Shown: positions 1-14,700, counted from the first letter of the stretch. The stretch: DNA of 64,000 bases from Paragonimus skrjabini miyazakii (GCA_014338405.1 JTDE01000176.1:137615-201614); one strand, 5' to 3'. A program made the numbers and translations. The notes: generated by a model not told the origin, from the letters alone.

Positions 1-3000
1 AGCTTATAACCAGATCCTCGACCAATAGAAATCGAGGTTATTTCTCATTGGTCATGTCTCCACCTGAAATTCATTGGTCACCTGGCGAGTACAGGTTATA
101 GCACATCCCAAATTTATCTTACCTGTGATAGAAACGTTCAATGTATGCAGGACTGTGTGTTGTCGGAATAATTTTGGTCATGCTTACTTTTCCAAACATA
201 CATTCTAATGTGTATCAGTGAATACGTGCCGACTCTGCAAAGTCGATCACGCTTATATGGATCTGTAAAACACTTTCGGTGAGTTGATTCATTAAATCCG
301 GACCGAATAATGGATATTGATTAACCATAAATCACGATCACCGGAAAATCCCGAATTTTATTGTTTTCGATATTATCTTTACCAATCAGTTTGATAAGTA
401 TTTGGAATTGTGGTTGATGATACAATTATTTCTGCATATCTTGCATAATTTACTGAACTGTATAGGCATAGGATGAACAGGAATGATGTTCGTTTACTTA
501 CAAAGTTTCCTTCTTTGAGTTTTGTGGACTTCCGTGCGTTTGAACGAGTCACAATGGACAGTGTTTTTGGCCCTAGAAAACCACTTGAACCCATTGACTA
601 GTATCTGAAATGAACTGCATTAAATCAATATGTATTGATGATATTACTGCCCAGCTGCTAAGTCACAAAATGAAAAAGTAGATATCCACCAGGTATTTAT
701 CCCCAGTATACTTCATACAGGTGCTTGAATTGGAAAACAGTGATTTGTTTAAACGCTTACAAAACAACAAACATTCACATGCACTTCTTACTAGTAAACT
801 ATCAATGATAATTTTTTGCCGCCAAATTAGCTTATACTTCACCGTCATTCCATATATAAGGTTTCTAATTCAACCTACCTCATCTAGAAAGCGGTTTTTC
901 TTTCAGAAAGATAACTGCTTTTCGATGTGACAGGAGGGGTTCTGTATGGGTATACTATTGAAGATAACTGCTTGATAAGATGATTCATTAAGAGTCGGGT
1001 GTTCTCGCCATAGCCAAGGTAAAGACAATATCAAAATGTTTGGTGTGATGAGAAAAAAACAAATAAGATTGATTTTTGACAGGAAAAACAAGATACGGAT
1101 TTAAATGTTTTGACTGAATCATGACGAGGTACCCATTAAGTACCGGCGATGCTCATATACTTTTTAATTGCTTGCCTCTGGTATACTCAAGAATTTTGAA
1201 CTCTTACCACAGAGAAACTTTAGCCGTTGTATACAGCTGATCCTAATGGTCACCAACTGGAGGATGGTTAGCGGTCCAAATTAAACTGGGTTATATCAAC
1301 GCTGTTTGCGTTAGGGAGTGGAAATTATGGACGGTGAGCAAGTACCAAAATGACAATCCTGAACTTTACCTGTTAGAAGACTGTAACATGGCCACCGATG
1401 TTGCAAGAAGGTATGTCAGTTACTTTCTTTGACTGTCGCATCTAAGGTTTTTCTCATTTTAAATCAGTCAGAGACTGAACATTCACCGCAAGCAAGCGGC
1501 TGAAAAACACATAAGTAGTGTGTTAACTGAGAAGAATGGTTTTTGACAATCTCGTTGTCATACTTTGACGCATTACCGTAATAGTTCACACTGTTTCCAA
1601 ATAACTTGACCATTAGATAATTAGACTAACGCTCTGTTCACTGTAGCTCATCGGTTATCACGGAGCCCCTAACGATTACAATTGTTGGTATAAACACAAA
1701 AAGCACACAGGTCACTATTGTTTCACCCAACAAGTGAGTGAGAGTAACAAATAAGCCATACATAGCAAAAACAGCATTTAAACCTAACTGCTGTTTACAC
1801 TGTTTCCAACAGTGCACATCCGATTCATTTGCATGACACTCATGAATATTATTAATATTCATAGTGGTCACAATACTAAAAATGAAAGCACAGTAGAAGG
1901 TGACGCACCATTTCATTCACAACTGAGGTAAGTCAAAAATACTCAAGCATACACTGTGATAAAATTGCCTTGGTTACATACGATAAAACGTTTAGATGTT
2001 TACTGAGCACGTTGTTGCACAAACTGTTGAGCCATTTACTTCATTCAAGTTACAATGTCCAATTGCAGCTAGAAGATTGCGGTGTTCCGCAAAGCAGTGT
2101 TCACCAAGGGACGAATTTCAGCCCCTGTTTCCATAAAGTCTTAATGCAACCACTGTCGTTGTAGTGACGCTGACAACATGTGGTTCAACTCATCTTGTAA
2201 CCACATTATTGTTTTGTCGCTACAAGATAGCCCTGTATAATCAAATGCCTTACGTAATCCATCGGCAAGATTCAGAAAAATGCTTATATCTGAAAACAAG
2301 TGACTTCTTACCATTTTCGTGTACAATCTGACCTAATAACTCCCAAGCCAATCACTTTTATTGCTCATTTTGGGCTCACTAAAATTCTTACGTTAGGGCA
2401 AATTTTGAAACCGGAGATGAGTGGTCAAACTAACCAGCAAATTGTTACCAATTTTACAATTTAGTCCGTGTTTTTTGATACGATAGGACAGATGGCCTGA
2501 TTTCATCAGGTGCGTACACCAGTGGAATCATGGGAACGAGGAGACTAGTCGTCTGCTTTGAACTAGTTATATCTCTTAACAAACAACCTACTTCACACTA
2601 ACAAAGATCATTTGTCTTAAATTTCTCTGCTGGAGACTGTAACCGTATTTGTCTGGACAAATGACCAAAGTAATATTCCACAAGTTCTTAATCTGTTTAC
2701 AAAAATCTTCCGCTACGGTTAATCTTCTCATAATGTATGCTTTTGCTGCAGCTAAGAGTCCAAATATCCTTTATGAAGGAGTGAGTTGACATGTACAGGT
2801 AGCAAAAAGACATTACGAGATGCAAGTATTTAGTCTAGTCTCATCATTCGATCATATAATACATTCGGTTATACAGTTAAAAACATGGCGACAAAACAGT
2901 TAAATAAACAAACATCACCTGGGTGCAATCACGGCAACGAAATTGGTGGCGTCAGTACCCTTTGCCAACGGAAGGTCAGTACGTGACGCTGGATTAACGA

Positions 3001-6000
3001 CGCCCCGGAAAACGCCAACAGTTTTAAGGTTGCGTTTGCGTAACAGGACCATAAACGAGATGACGGAGTGGCTCACATGACCTGTTCTGATTAAGTGTTT
3101 CGTGATCGGAGGTCAAGTTTCTGTTCGGATGTTTGTATGCTGACCGGCGTTCAGGTATTGTCTGCACTAGTCACTTAAAGATGTGCTCCACTTTCCTCTG
3201 TCATAATTTTCCGTCCGTTCTGCTAATGTACGAGTCCCCATAACTGCAGGTGACCTGGTGGATGACACGAGAGACTTTTCTGAGAAAGAACGATCGGGAA
3301 GTTGAAGACTCTTCCTACAAGGGAGAAGTAATAGACGCGATTCCGCTGCAGGATAAGTGTGGTCAGTGGCAGAATTCAGCCTTCGACGTTCAGTTATTTT
3401 GTCAGTTTTTTACGTGCGCTGAACCTATATAACCGAATGATTTTTACAATCGACTGATGAGGATAAACAAAATGCTTGCATCGAGCATTGTCTTCTAACG
3501 GTCTTGATGAACGGGATAACGGGAACTCAATGTTGTAAACATACAGGTCAGTCAGTTTTCTGGAAATAATTGTAGGCCTCGACCCAGGTTGTTTGAAAAG
3601 CTGAAACCGCAAATTCAGACGTATTTAGATTCCGCAGAAATTATGATAGTCTTTCGAAGCTTTCTTGTTGTTCAATTTTGCCTCTAATTCTGTAATGTTA
3701 TAAACGGTCAACCCAGCAACAACATTCACCGTCAAATAGATATGTCAAATTAGTAACTCGAAAACCCCTTTCTCCGTGTGCTTTAAATTCAATAAACGTT
3801 TCATTCCTCCTGTTAAGAAAACGTAGGACTAAAAACTTTCTTTTCAAAACGGGGATTTACAAAAACAAATATAAATGTGAGCACCCGAAGATTACGTAGA
3901 AAGACAGGATTAAAGTGCTCAGTCTTATAATTAATGATAATGGGTATTGAATTAGTGAGACTAAAAACGGAGACTGTGGAATAAGTATACTTTTTTTCCT
4001 TCCCATATTCGTAAGAAAACAAGTACCCTGACACTGATTTTAGACTGTTCTGGTGGGCAACCACATGTTGATCGCTGTCATGAACATACTTGTGATCGAT
4101 ACTGAACATGTGGTTTCACTATGACGGTCAATAAAGAGTTGTTGAGAATTTTGTGAAAATACCACCCAAGCCAACAGGCCATAGACGGTAAATGTGATCG
4201 CAATAAAGTAGAGCAAGAGCCAGGATGAAATGCTTGCAGTATGAAAAACTGATCGAAACAAAGACGATTATGCGTAATGAAATGAGCCTGGTTGCATGCA
4301 CTTGGTTGTGCCTGTTCTCCCGATGAGGATTTGAACCGAAGTAGTTTAAAGTAACCTAGATATCAAGTTAGCAAGTTGCTTAATTGATGGCTGCACGAAA
4401 AGAATAATTCGTTGTGTTACAAATCAGGTACATAAAAACTTCAACTGCATACTTATTAAATTTGTTATTATTTTTGCTAACGCCCAACTATTGCATGACA
4501 CTGGTGTATATAAGTGGTCGCCAACAATTAACCACAGTTTACCTGCGACAGTTGCTCCATTTTCACTTGAATAGTTAATCAATGATTCGGAAAATGTTCT
4601 GGATTGTAATGTTAAATTTCGTATTTGCCTGAATTGCAGATTGGATTGTATTATCTTCTCAAATGTACGATACCATAGTTTATCATATGAAAGCAAAACC
4701 TGTTAAATGTTGGTATTATTTTACACTTTATGTTTTCAGAAATGTTTAATTGTTTTCCAACTTTAGTACTCGCAATGTCTCTTAAACGTACTCTGATACA
4801 GCAACTTTCTAATGAGCGTATGAAACAACTTCTGAAAAGCTCGAGAAGTGTGGTTCAGCATAACATCCGTTATATCATAACTTGTGCACCCTCACTGATA
4901 TGTATTTTTGGATATATCTCGTATAATTTTGAACTACTGTTCGAATACGTCACACTCACAACGTCTTCTGTTATAACGTGACATTAGAGACGAAGATATT
5001 AACAGGCTGACCGAGTGACACCCTTTCTCGGACAGCATCATCTGTGACTGAGTTAGCATTACCAGTTTCCAACGGTCTCATGGAGATGCTGATGGTATCC
5101 ATCTCAGCACCCAGATAGTTTTCTTTATCGTCCACGAAGCTTTAGACCTCATCATTTAATGCTTTATTAAGTGTTTATGGTTTAGCTTTAGCTCATTCCA
5201 ACAACATTCCCTTCGGATGAACATTTCAGTTAATTGCGCCCCTTACAAGCAGGTGCAATGATGATTGACTGAGAGAAGACAAAATCTACTTCTACCACTT
5301 TAATTAACTCACTGGCTCACATTCAGCCAGTCTCTTTCAGGGCAAATATACAAGCTAACGGATCACGTGTATTTTAATGCAGCGGTCATTTGAACTCCTT
5401 TGTATATGCAGTCAACGAAACGGGGTATTCTTTCTGTTCATAGTGTGTAGCTGACTCCATTTTGGTAGCCAGCCTTTTAAAAAGTGTTCTACTTCAGATA
5501 TACCCTTACAATGTGCAGTTGTGTTTCAAATGATTTCATTTTGAGATGGGTGCTGTCATAAAGGTCGAACCTAGTTGCATTCAATTTATCATGAATAGTC
5601 GAATTGAAAACTGGTGTTATCTGAAAATGGCGACATCACCGAAGTTATGGTTATGGTTATAACTAAACTATTGATTTGATACACTGCAAAATAACTTCAA
5701 GTCCCAGCTCACTTTTAAACTAACAGTTCCGTTTACTTCATAAATGCAATAAACCGAAAGTAGAAAAAAACATGATGCTTGACACACATGTGTTTTTCAG
5801 TCGTGTGCTAAAGCAATCAATTGATATGAACTAGGTGTATTAACGGCGGTCAATTTCTCCGGAAAGATTATGATAGTTTCTCACTTTCTGTTCAATCGGC
5901 AGCTGATGAGCACGTGGTGAACGATTAGAATGTACTAGTCACACGTTAAATTTAATGGATAAATCATAGTACTGCAAAGCTGATCAGCAATTTTTCGTCA

Positions 6001-7415
6001 GTGTGACTTTACTAGTTCACGTGGGGTCTAGCTGTTAAATTCAAACCATGGGATTATACTGGCCTTTTAGATGTGTTCTGAACGGAAGCGTAATCGGTAG
6101 ATGTGATTGGGTTTAAGAAAGTCCTAAACGTCTTGAACCAGTCTACCTCATGCTGCTGAGCAACAACTATGGACAGAACAAGAAAAGATTTGATTGGAAA
6201 AGAGTAACGAAAGACATGTCCCATGTGCTTTATTTAGAAGCTTCTCGATGGAACAGCAGACCAAGATTGAAATTGATTAAAGGGAGGGCATGTCAGTCAA
6301 TTATTCGAGGATAGTACCCGGCCTATTAGGGTGTCTTGAGTTTAACCTAATTGGGCTGACCAGTTGTACAATATTAACCCAATTCGGTAACGTGCATGTG
6401 ACAACACAATCAACAGCATGTAAAAAACAATCTGTATGTTTGGGTCAACCAAACTAAAAAAAGTAACGGAAATGTGTGTTGAATGCTCTTGAACAGTTTT
6501 AGATAGAGGTTCCAATGCAGACATATGATCTAGAAAAAAACTAAACGTAGAACATACGTTGGCTTCCAGTGACCATACAAGCTCTACTCTGATTCTTCTT
6601 ATGGTCAAGATGCACGGTACAAACTTTGACTTAATAAAACAGTGGGCTTCAAACCATATATTTCAAGTCTTCGAATTGAGTCGTCTATAATCCACTACCA
6701 ACTGTTCGTTCTTGCTGATTTGTAGACTTGACCTTTATGAATCGGGTGCAGATAGGATACTGAGGAAGTTTGCTAAACTGACCTATGCGAAGAGGCTTTT
6801 AGGAAAGTGTACTTTTGACAACAATAACAGAAAGTTGATAAAAATTACTAAGGATGCATCATACACTCAAGACTGAATGCAACTCGATTACTGTTTTTTT
6901 CTCTTCCATGGTATTGTGCAGAATAATAATGTACACAATGATCATACAACTGTCTCGTAACATTCGTTGTGTTTTATCCTAGCTATTGGTTTATTAGTGC
7001 ATGGACAATAAAGCACGTGAATGGTGAATGTTGTGTTTACATATTCCACCTATTGAGACAAAATCTGGTATTGCTAAGTTTAAAACGGACCTGGATATGG
7101 CAGATTTATAAACAGTCGTATACGATGCGTGCACTGTATGCAGAATAGAGCAACAGTATTTGTTCATTTAAACACAAGTAAAAAACAGCAGACTGCAGGA
7201 TTTATTGTTGGATGAATTTCACCTCATTTCATCAGGTGTTTATTAAATAGTTGTTTATTAAACAGATTCAAACACAGTTAGTGAGATGAAATGCATGACC
7301 ATACACATACACAATCTACCCACATATACAATAGCAATCGAAGTGTTCATTTGCAATGACGGTTTCAGAGAGATGACCTGTCCTTCTGTTAACAAAGGAG
7401 TGGCTGCCAGTGGTT
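1..7415. other. No supported gene
   Basis: Only short open frames of chance length are seen on both strands. A possible minus-strand exon at 604-502 has a good 3' splice site (TTTCAG) and 5' splice site (GTAAGT) and an open frame between them, but no recognisable protein and no partner exon, so it is not called. A short ATGGTT-type microrepeat lies near 5642-5660. Nothing else recognised. Confidence 0.6.
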
Positions 7416-8093
7416 TGTCTGGTTCGTGCTTTATTTGATCATACCAGGAAAATGGGCACCTCACACATTGCATAGTGAAATACAACACCTACAAGGATGT
7501 TGAAATCCACTAGCTTTCCCCGTGCATTCATCGAGCGATATAGCAAGCCTGACCATGCTTCAACAAGACAGCCAACTATACTCAAGCAGAGCCTATACTC
7601 ACAGATAGCCTACAAAGATGATGATGTGACGAAACAATTTAGTCAGCGACTTCGTGCAGAAATCGATCGAGAGTTTTACGCAGTCTCCGTCACGGTACTG
7701 TATCCCACCAGCCGAACGACATTATTTCTGACGAATCCGCCACTACTGCCATACGTCAAATCTCTCTGCATTTACCAGTTTCAGTGAGGATACCACATCA
7801 TCTAGGCCCACAGTTGCGCAATCGAGCAGCCGAACCTGTTCCCGCTTGGATTGGACGTGAGACTGAACAGACTCCATCAACCGTTTTTGCACCACCTGGA
7901 AAACGCAACCCTCGATCGCGCGTCACTTGTTGACCTCTGGATGTAACCTTATCAATGCTTATGATTTCACTGTCGTCTACATGATCAACAATCCATGACT
8001 GCTTCAGTTCAATGAGGCTGTTGTTATCCAAAGGTGGCAGCATGCCTCCGTCAACTGAAGGACACGGTCGTCAATCTGAAGTTGCCGTGGCAA
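7416..8093 (+). mobile_element. Degenerate Penelope-like element, 3' half
   Basis: This is the C-terminal part of a Penelope-like retroelement polyprotein, broken by stops and frameshifts. From about 7416 the translation resembles the PLE linker after the RT (VRALFDHTRKMGTS), then two stops, then an open frame 7497-7787 with the region that precedes the endonuclease and the start of the GIY-YIG domain (CIYQF near its end). The centre of the endonuclease is deleted or scrambled. After a frameshift the end is recognisable again: PSIARHLLTSG at about 7913-7945, then VVIQRW, and the terminal VNLKLPW near 8072-8090. PLEs use the RT for target-primed copying and the GIY-YIG domain to nick DNA. This copy cannot be active. 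No RT catalytic core was found upstream, so it is probably 5' truncated, as is usual for these elements. Confidence 0.8.
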
Positions 8094-11000
8094 ATGAACA
8101 GTTTTATTGTTTGTATATGTGTGTATAGATTGTGTTTGTGTAGGTTGTGTGCATGTGGGTATGCATTTCTTTACACTAACCGTGTTTGACTGCTGATAAA
8201 AGCATCCACACTACAGTATGTACCTGATGAGATGCAACAAAATTCACCATGTAATAAGCCGTGCAGTTTGCTCTTGTTGGCTTCTGTTTACAAATGTATT
8301 TCAGGATACAACAGTTTTTGATATTCCTTCTCGTATGGTTTATTTTCTTTTGTTCGGTTTGAAATTCCACTCTGACTTGAGTGTAATGATTACGATGGGT
8401 GAGTATATTTGAGTATCAACTTGAAGCTTAATGAAACGGTTTAGAAGTTTGACCCATATATTTGTGGCATTGACCGGAATGAACATTATCTAAGACGTGT
8501 CTGAAATGTAGGCACGAGTTCAAAGAATGAGGTTAGTTTGGCCGCCCATAAGAAAGCGGCCAAACTTGCAAATCTCATTTCCATGAAAACGATTTTAATT
8601 TCGGTGAACCTACCTAAAAAGAGTTACATTCTTCCATGAGTTAATATGGTTGAGCTAAAACAACTTCGAAACGAAAAGGAATGGTGAAGGAAATACTCGG
8701 TTTATGATCAGTAAAATGATGTCCTTGGCTTTTCAGCAATTTCGCGTGAACTTGATGAGCAACCTGATCACACTGTTGTGTTGTTTTTCAGGTTCTCATT
8801 ATTTCACACTGACCCAACAGCGAAATAGATGACACACTACTCGACGAAAGCATTCAGGAAGCAAAAGAAGTGGGTCAATAAATCCGACTGATTCAGACCG
8901 TCCACTTTCTTTAACCGTTAATTACTAGAATTTTCCATGTACACATTTTGGTTGCGGCGATGTTTTAGGCACACGCATTCGTTAAAAACAAGGCTTGCGT
9001 CGCTCATTTTACAGGAATGAAACATGTTTCTAAGCGTGCTGTCCTCCATCTGGGCTTGCCTTAGTTTAACTAGGTGCAACAGTGGAAGACATGTTTGTTC
9101 GATTTAGATGAATTACACTGATGCCATTGATCCTAACGATGGTGCTGAGGATATTTTGTTATCCGTACCGATACTTGTTATCAGTTTTACTGAATACTCA
9201 TCACCAACCACTTTTGTTCCAATCTAGAAGTGTTACCCTATTTAACAAAGTCTCACTGAACTGATTGGTGAAGAGCCAACATATTGAATGAAAGGTCATG
9301 GGTTTTAACAAAAAATTTGGTTGGATGGTTTCGTGTTTGGTAGATCAAGGCGTACAGACAAATTAATAACACAGTACCTGATACAATGTAGTGTTATGGC
9401 TTTATCTTACATCTTACAGATATGACAAATAGGTCCCTCAAGAACGCATTATCAACGGTTCAACTCACTGGTTTCTTAGAAGAGACTTCAATGTCACTAT
9501 CTGACATGTTCAAAAGCGTTCGGGTTTGTTAACTGATCATTTGACTTCACTCCTAGAGACAAGTTTGGCAGCTGCTACAATCCAGTTATCGTTAATACTA
9601 AGAAAATTCAAAACACTTCTCCTCTGAGACTTATTTGTTTGGCTTCCCACTAGCGAGCAGACATGAATAATCTGCTTTACTTATTAAGAGTAGACTTAGA
9701 TTATTCTGTATAGCAACACTCACAAAGGGTGACTAACTCGGAATTGGTATATAAGAATGCATACTTTTTTGAACGCCTTTTGGAATGAGAATATACCTTG
9801 CTCTGTATTCGGTGTGCAGTCATTAAACACCCTGAGAAATAGGTTAGCCTGAATAAATTTTGATAAATCTATGAGTCACTGGCTTCCAAGAGGTTGCCTC
9901 AAACAAAGCTGTCGAGCGCAGCATCTCGAAAAGAAAGGCGTTAATCATTCCGTTTGGTCTGCGGACGCCCATAAATGTCATTTGCCATTCTATTTCTCCC
10001 GCCAAAGTTATACTGACGTCACAGTTTGCTTACATTCTGCACCCAAAATTTCTCCAGTTATCAGATTTGCGTCGAATTTTGACGAATGCATGGTTATCCA
10101 AATCAGTTTGCAAATGCTCGTTGATTTCACATATGAATATAGAAACCTGCTTTAATTAAATAACTACCATGATCTTGCAGGCCATAAACCATGGCAAATT
10201 GTAGGATCGGGGTCACACATCTTTCATTTAAATATATGATGTGAGGCCTTTCAGTATGAGTTGTACGTCTTAGAAAGTTTGTACTGGTGATATCAAAAAC
10301 TGGTTGTTTATTAACAAAAGCATTGTTGAAGCATCGCCAGTGGGTTGTCGAATCATCACATACCTTTCAGGCACACGGTTGACCCAGAAGCAGATCGATC
10401 TCTCAGTATGGTTCGGGCAGTGGAAATGACAAAGAATCAAAAAATATTGATAACCCAGCCTTGCACTGTTGCCGTTCCGTTAACTTCCTATCTATTGTTG
10501 TCGTTGGCTTTACTTCTGTTTCTTCCCGCGCCTACGCTTACTACATAGCATCAGCTTCTTAGGAAGTATAGAGTTAGATCGCAGACTGGTCTTTGTAGGT
10601 GAATCATTGCCGTCCTTCTCTGTGTACCAGCTGACAGTGAACAGATAAAAACCATAAACGTTGCCCACAAATAATAAAGATTTTAAATCAATCTGTTGAA
10701 GTGTTACGAACTTATGTCCGTACTGTTACAGTTTTTGGGTCTGTCTACAGGGCAACAAATAATATCTCTCATAAAATGGGTCTGTAAAACAAAAATACGT
10801 CACAAAAGACACTGTAATCCACGGCCGCTGATAACAAGTCGACAATGGGTTGTATCAGCTTGTCCAAACAGATATCTCGTCAGCATGGTTGTAACTTTAT
10901 TTCCTAGCAGTGACAAAGAATTGTACCAATCGGAAAATCGTGAGCACCTGTGGGGCTGAAGTCCTTAGACTAGGAGAAAATCAACCAGCATATTGCTTTG

Positions 11001-11433
11001 CGGATGTACGCGACTCTAAAAAGATTAGTGTGCATATAAGGTACTCAATGTGAATACGTTATATACAGAATGTGACAAGCAAAACCAATCCTATAAGAAA
11101 TGTTGGAGCGTGAAAAGTAACTAACCTTGGTTATACGATCTTTTCAAAAGAATATCATTGTCTGGTGTATTACTAATTAACAATATCTTTAACGTGGTAT
11201 CTTCCGAAACCTATTTAATTTCCTGTTTCTCGATTTATTATTGTTGTAATATGTTTTAAACCACTTCGCGGGTTGAACAGTAGGTAAGTTTGTTTAAAGT
11301 CGTATGCAGTCCCATCTTCTAAATAACATTTGTGCCTGAGCAATCTCTGCATTGACAGAATGATCACCGAATGGGGGGTTTCTGTAGAACTGTTTACCCG
11401 TTCCGATCGAAAAAGGCTTTGGACCCATATCTC
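8094..11433. other. No supported gene; TG-rich tract
   Basis: A TG-rich, low-complexity stretch follows the PLE end at about 8099-8165. An open frame ending at 10548 (+) has a strongly hydrophobic C-terminal segment (from about 10480) that could look like a signal anchor, but it has no splice partner, no homology I recognise and a length expected by chance. Nothing else supported. Confidence 0.5.
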
Positions 11434-11556
11434 GCTCTCGTTAGAGGTCGTCCTTAGTGTGCATACGTGTCATGACTGGGATTTGAACCTCTGCCACTCG
11501 TCCTACTCCCAGCCGTGGCAAGTACATCCATTACTGACGACCTCTAACAAGAGCTG
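11434..11556. repeat. Inverted pair of tRNA-SINE fragments
   Basis: Two pieces of the same SINE family seen at 15718-16020 face each other. The left piece (about 11434-11498) is in minus orientation and contains the body motif around GTTAGAGGTCGTC and, on the minus strand, a T-arm-like box B reading GGTTCAAATCCC (complement of 11478-11489). The right piece (about 11508-11556) is in plus orientation and repeats the body motif as GACGACCTCTAAC. The arms could fold into an imperfect hairpin. Both pieces are diverged, so this is an old insertion. Confidence 0.6.
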
Positions 11557-12672
11557 ACGTCGCACATAATATACCTTTTCATGAGAGGACTGAGTGAGAA
11601 GTGTAGGAGAATATGAAATCTGTGAGGATCTATGGGGCCTTTCACAACATATTCACGGCCGTCTAAAACATCCATAAGCAATGTTTGTTGTAGCATTAAC
11701 TAATGTAGAAAATTTAGTCATGTTTGGTATGATAGAAGCCAAAGCAATATCCTGCGAGTGATCTTTTGGTGTAACATGGTTGCGACGCATACGCTATCTC
11801 CAGTAGACAGTTTACAGCAGATTCATATATGCAGAATGACGATGAAAGTGTCAACCATCCTTAGTCCTACGCAAACAAAAGTACTACAGCAGACCTGGTT
11901 TGGTGCGGTAGGCAAATCGCACGAAATCTTGCCAAAAGTATGAACCCCCATTTTCAATGTTGGTTCAAGTCAGTTTGACAGCGATAGCCAGAATTTCTGA
12001 GCTTGCGATCGTCAACATATATATCAACGGGCCCAGACTCCTGCTTTCCGGGCATGCAGTCCAAATCGAAGGGAGCAATCATGCTCAAAACTGCATTTCG
12101 TCATACTCAGCTCTTCCCCTCTCGTTAGGACATTCGACTGACAAAGAACAGTAAGCAGTGCACCAACTCGCTCAGCTTATGACTTCATGACTAAAATGAC
12201 ATTGTGGTAACAAAATGTTCGCGAACAGTTTTCTTTTTTCCTTGGTAATTCCACTTATCAGCTATACATCGATGCTTATATAGTAACTATTGTGGCGCTG
12301 TGATTGGACAAAATTGGGACATAAGAGAAAATAATTGTAAGTTGAACGAAAGGTAAACGATTCGTATATCAGAGAATGTAAATCTACTGGGTCTTCTAGG
12401 TGATGCCTAGTTGTTGATAGGGTTACAACATATCTACCTATCAAACTGTTATCTGAATGTATATGTAGCTTAACGTTGGATTATTCGAAATAATTTATGT
12501 AGCCTTCCTCATACCCAGAGGAGGATGAAGTCAAACTCGCGAAACTGAAAGGGTGACGATGTTGAACTTATAGAGCTGAGTTGAAAGTTGGAGAATTACT
12601 GCTAGGAACTGCTGGAGCAAATGGGAGCCGACTCCTGGAATACCGTCTTCTTGTGACCCACGTAGTCTTTTT
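11557..12672. other. No supported gene
   Basis: Several short plus-strand frames of 60-66 codons are present, none recognisable. The sequence runs into the assembly gap. Confidence 0.5.
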
Positions 12673-12772
12673 NNNNNNNNNNNNNNNNNNNNNNNNNNNN
12701 NNNNNNNNNNNNNNNNNNNNNNNNNNNNNNNNNNNNNNNNNNNNNNNNNNNNNNNNNNNNNNNNNNNNNNNN
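12673..12772. other. Assembly gap (100 N)
   Basis: Exactly 100 unresolved bases. A round number usually marks a scaffold join of unknown size, so distances across this point should not be trusted. Open frames that cross the Ns are artefacts. Confidence 0.98.
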
Positions 12773-14700
12773 ACTTCTTGAATGTGAGAGAGCTCCAGTG
12801 GTTCTCAAATTAGTTTGGAATTATTTTTCAATTTCGTTTTAATTGCTAGTTAAAAAGTAGATGGTTTGAATCAAGGCTTGATGAATGATGTCTCAAGGTT
12901 GAATAGTTAACATACTCAATGGATATTCAGCAAACAAAAGAAATAGGAATATTCGAGAAACGATTAATACAGCATCTACTGTAATTAGTTGCCCGTACTA
13001 AATAGAACACAATTAAAATTTGACGAGTTTTAGTCTTCATCCAGACCACCTAGTTTAACCCCTGTAAACGTCAACCTTAGAAACGCGTTTCACACCTTTT
13101 GTTGCAACACGATGGTGAGGCGATGTGCAAAACATTAGAGATGAAGTGGAGGTGATACAAGACTAGTCCTCCTTTTAGAAACGAGAGAGTGAGGACAAGG
13201 TATCTTGTTTTGAATGTTATTTTGATCCACTTGCACCGGTCTGCAACTCCAATTTCCAGGCAGATAAAGTGTTATTCACTAAGGTTGTGAGGGCTTATAT
13301 ATACTGTAGTCATAAAACGAGATCGTGGCAATAGTATTTATCAGGCGAAGGCAGATAATCATGCGTTGCGTGCATATCACGTGGAATTTGTACAGGGACT
13401 TCTGAATGTGCATGTAAAACATTTGCACAAATTGAATAGAATTTTCACTTGATCGCAGTTTTTTGCATTTGCATATAACTGCTAGTCAATCAGCCACTAT
13501 TTGAAAATTGAATTGGCTGCTATGTGGTTTATTTCAACGAATCTGTTGCTGTCTTATCTAGAAATCATTCAAAGGCTAAAACATAATGCACACACTGGTT
13601 GTGCACTATGTGAAATTACTGACGTAGTATACAGCAGGGTTACCTTTTGAAAACATAAGCAGCAGTGTGATTACTAATACTTTCATTAATTTGGCTCATG
13701 AGCAAGTTTCATCTAGACCAGTGAATGGATCCAGTGGCTCTGGAAAAAAAGGGCCCAGCTAAAATGTACACTTAAATACACTAGCTAAGATAAGTTTGGA
13801 TACTGTTTAGTTTAAGTAAACCAGATCTCAATCGCTTCCCAAAAACGACTATTTATATTAAGATGTATACAACTGTACTTATATATCCAATCGGGTGCCG
13901 TGAATAGCTCGGTGACTTATCCCCGTTGAGAAACATCAAGCTACTATTAGACGAAATGATGCATGCAAATTTTGTTGATTCATATCGGCGGATAGCTTAC
14001 GGAAACACACAATATATTGTGTTCCTAAGTCCGTCGAAGTTTCCTTTCGCTCACTCGACTTTTAAAATATGAAGTGTAAAGGCGGCTCAGTCGGAAATCA
14101 TTACGTGAAACGACAGTGTACCTATATGTTTGTAACCACACTACACATTATTGTGGGAATCTGTCTGTCACGATAAAATGGCTCTCAGAGCAGAATGAAA
14201 TAAAGCGTGGATGTTCAAGTAACGTTTGTCGTCAGTAAGCAACTTATCGAAACAAAGGATCTATAGTGATAAAGCGAGATTGAACAGTGGCCAAACGCAG
14301 ATGGTTGTTACTTAGCGAACATATTTTTTGAGTCAGTCGTCGTCACAAATTCTATCATCAAATAAATGATACATCTCCTATTATTTATGTGTACAATACC
14401 CGTACAACGAAACAAGAAATATCTTACCGGAGCTAGTTATTTCTTTTGGGACCCAAAATTAATCAAGTCAGGTTGTGTTGTTCATCTAAACACAATGTTA
14501 ATCAATCTAGCGGTTCATTTTTACTAACGCGTGTGATTAAGCACAAATCCGCTGAGCGCGGTATACCAAATGGGAAAAGCGAAACTGATTGACAATCTAC
14601 AATTCGCTGGGTGATGACTTCCGCTCCTAAAGTGTAATAGAAAATCCCCGTATAAATATTCATGGATAAGCTGTTGAATACTGACAAAATAAATACAACA
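12773..14700. other. No supported gene
   Basis: AT-rich sequence with no open frame above chance length and no repeat I can match elsewhere in the window. Confidence 0.5.

Noticed and set aside
502..604. Possible minus-strand exon with TTTCAG and GTAAGT ends
   Set aside because: Two different frames look usable, there is no partner exon and no known domain; short frames like this arise often by chance.
4305..4345. T-arm-like GGTTCAAATCC on the minus strand, possible tRNA
   Set aside because: No matching acceptor, D-arm or anticodon stem could be folded around it by eye.
10345..10548. Frame ending in a hydrophobic signal-anchor-like segment
   Set aside because: The length is within chance, there is no start context or splice partner, and AT-rich DNA often yields hydrophobic frames.
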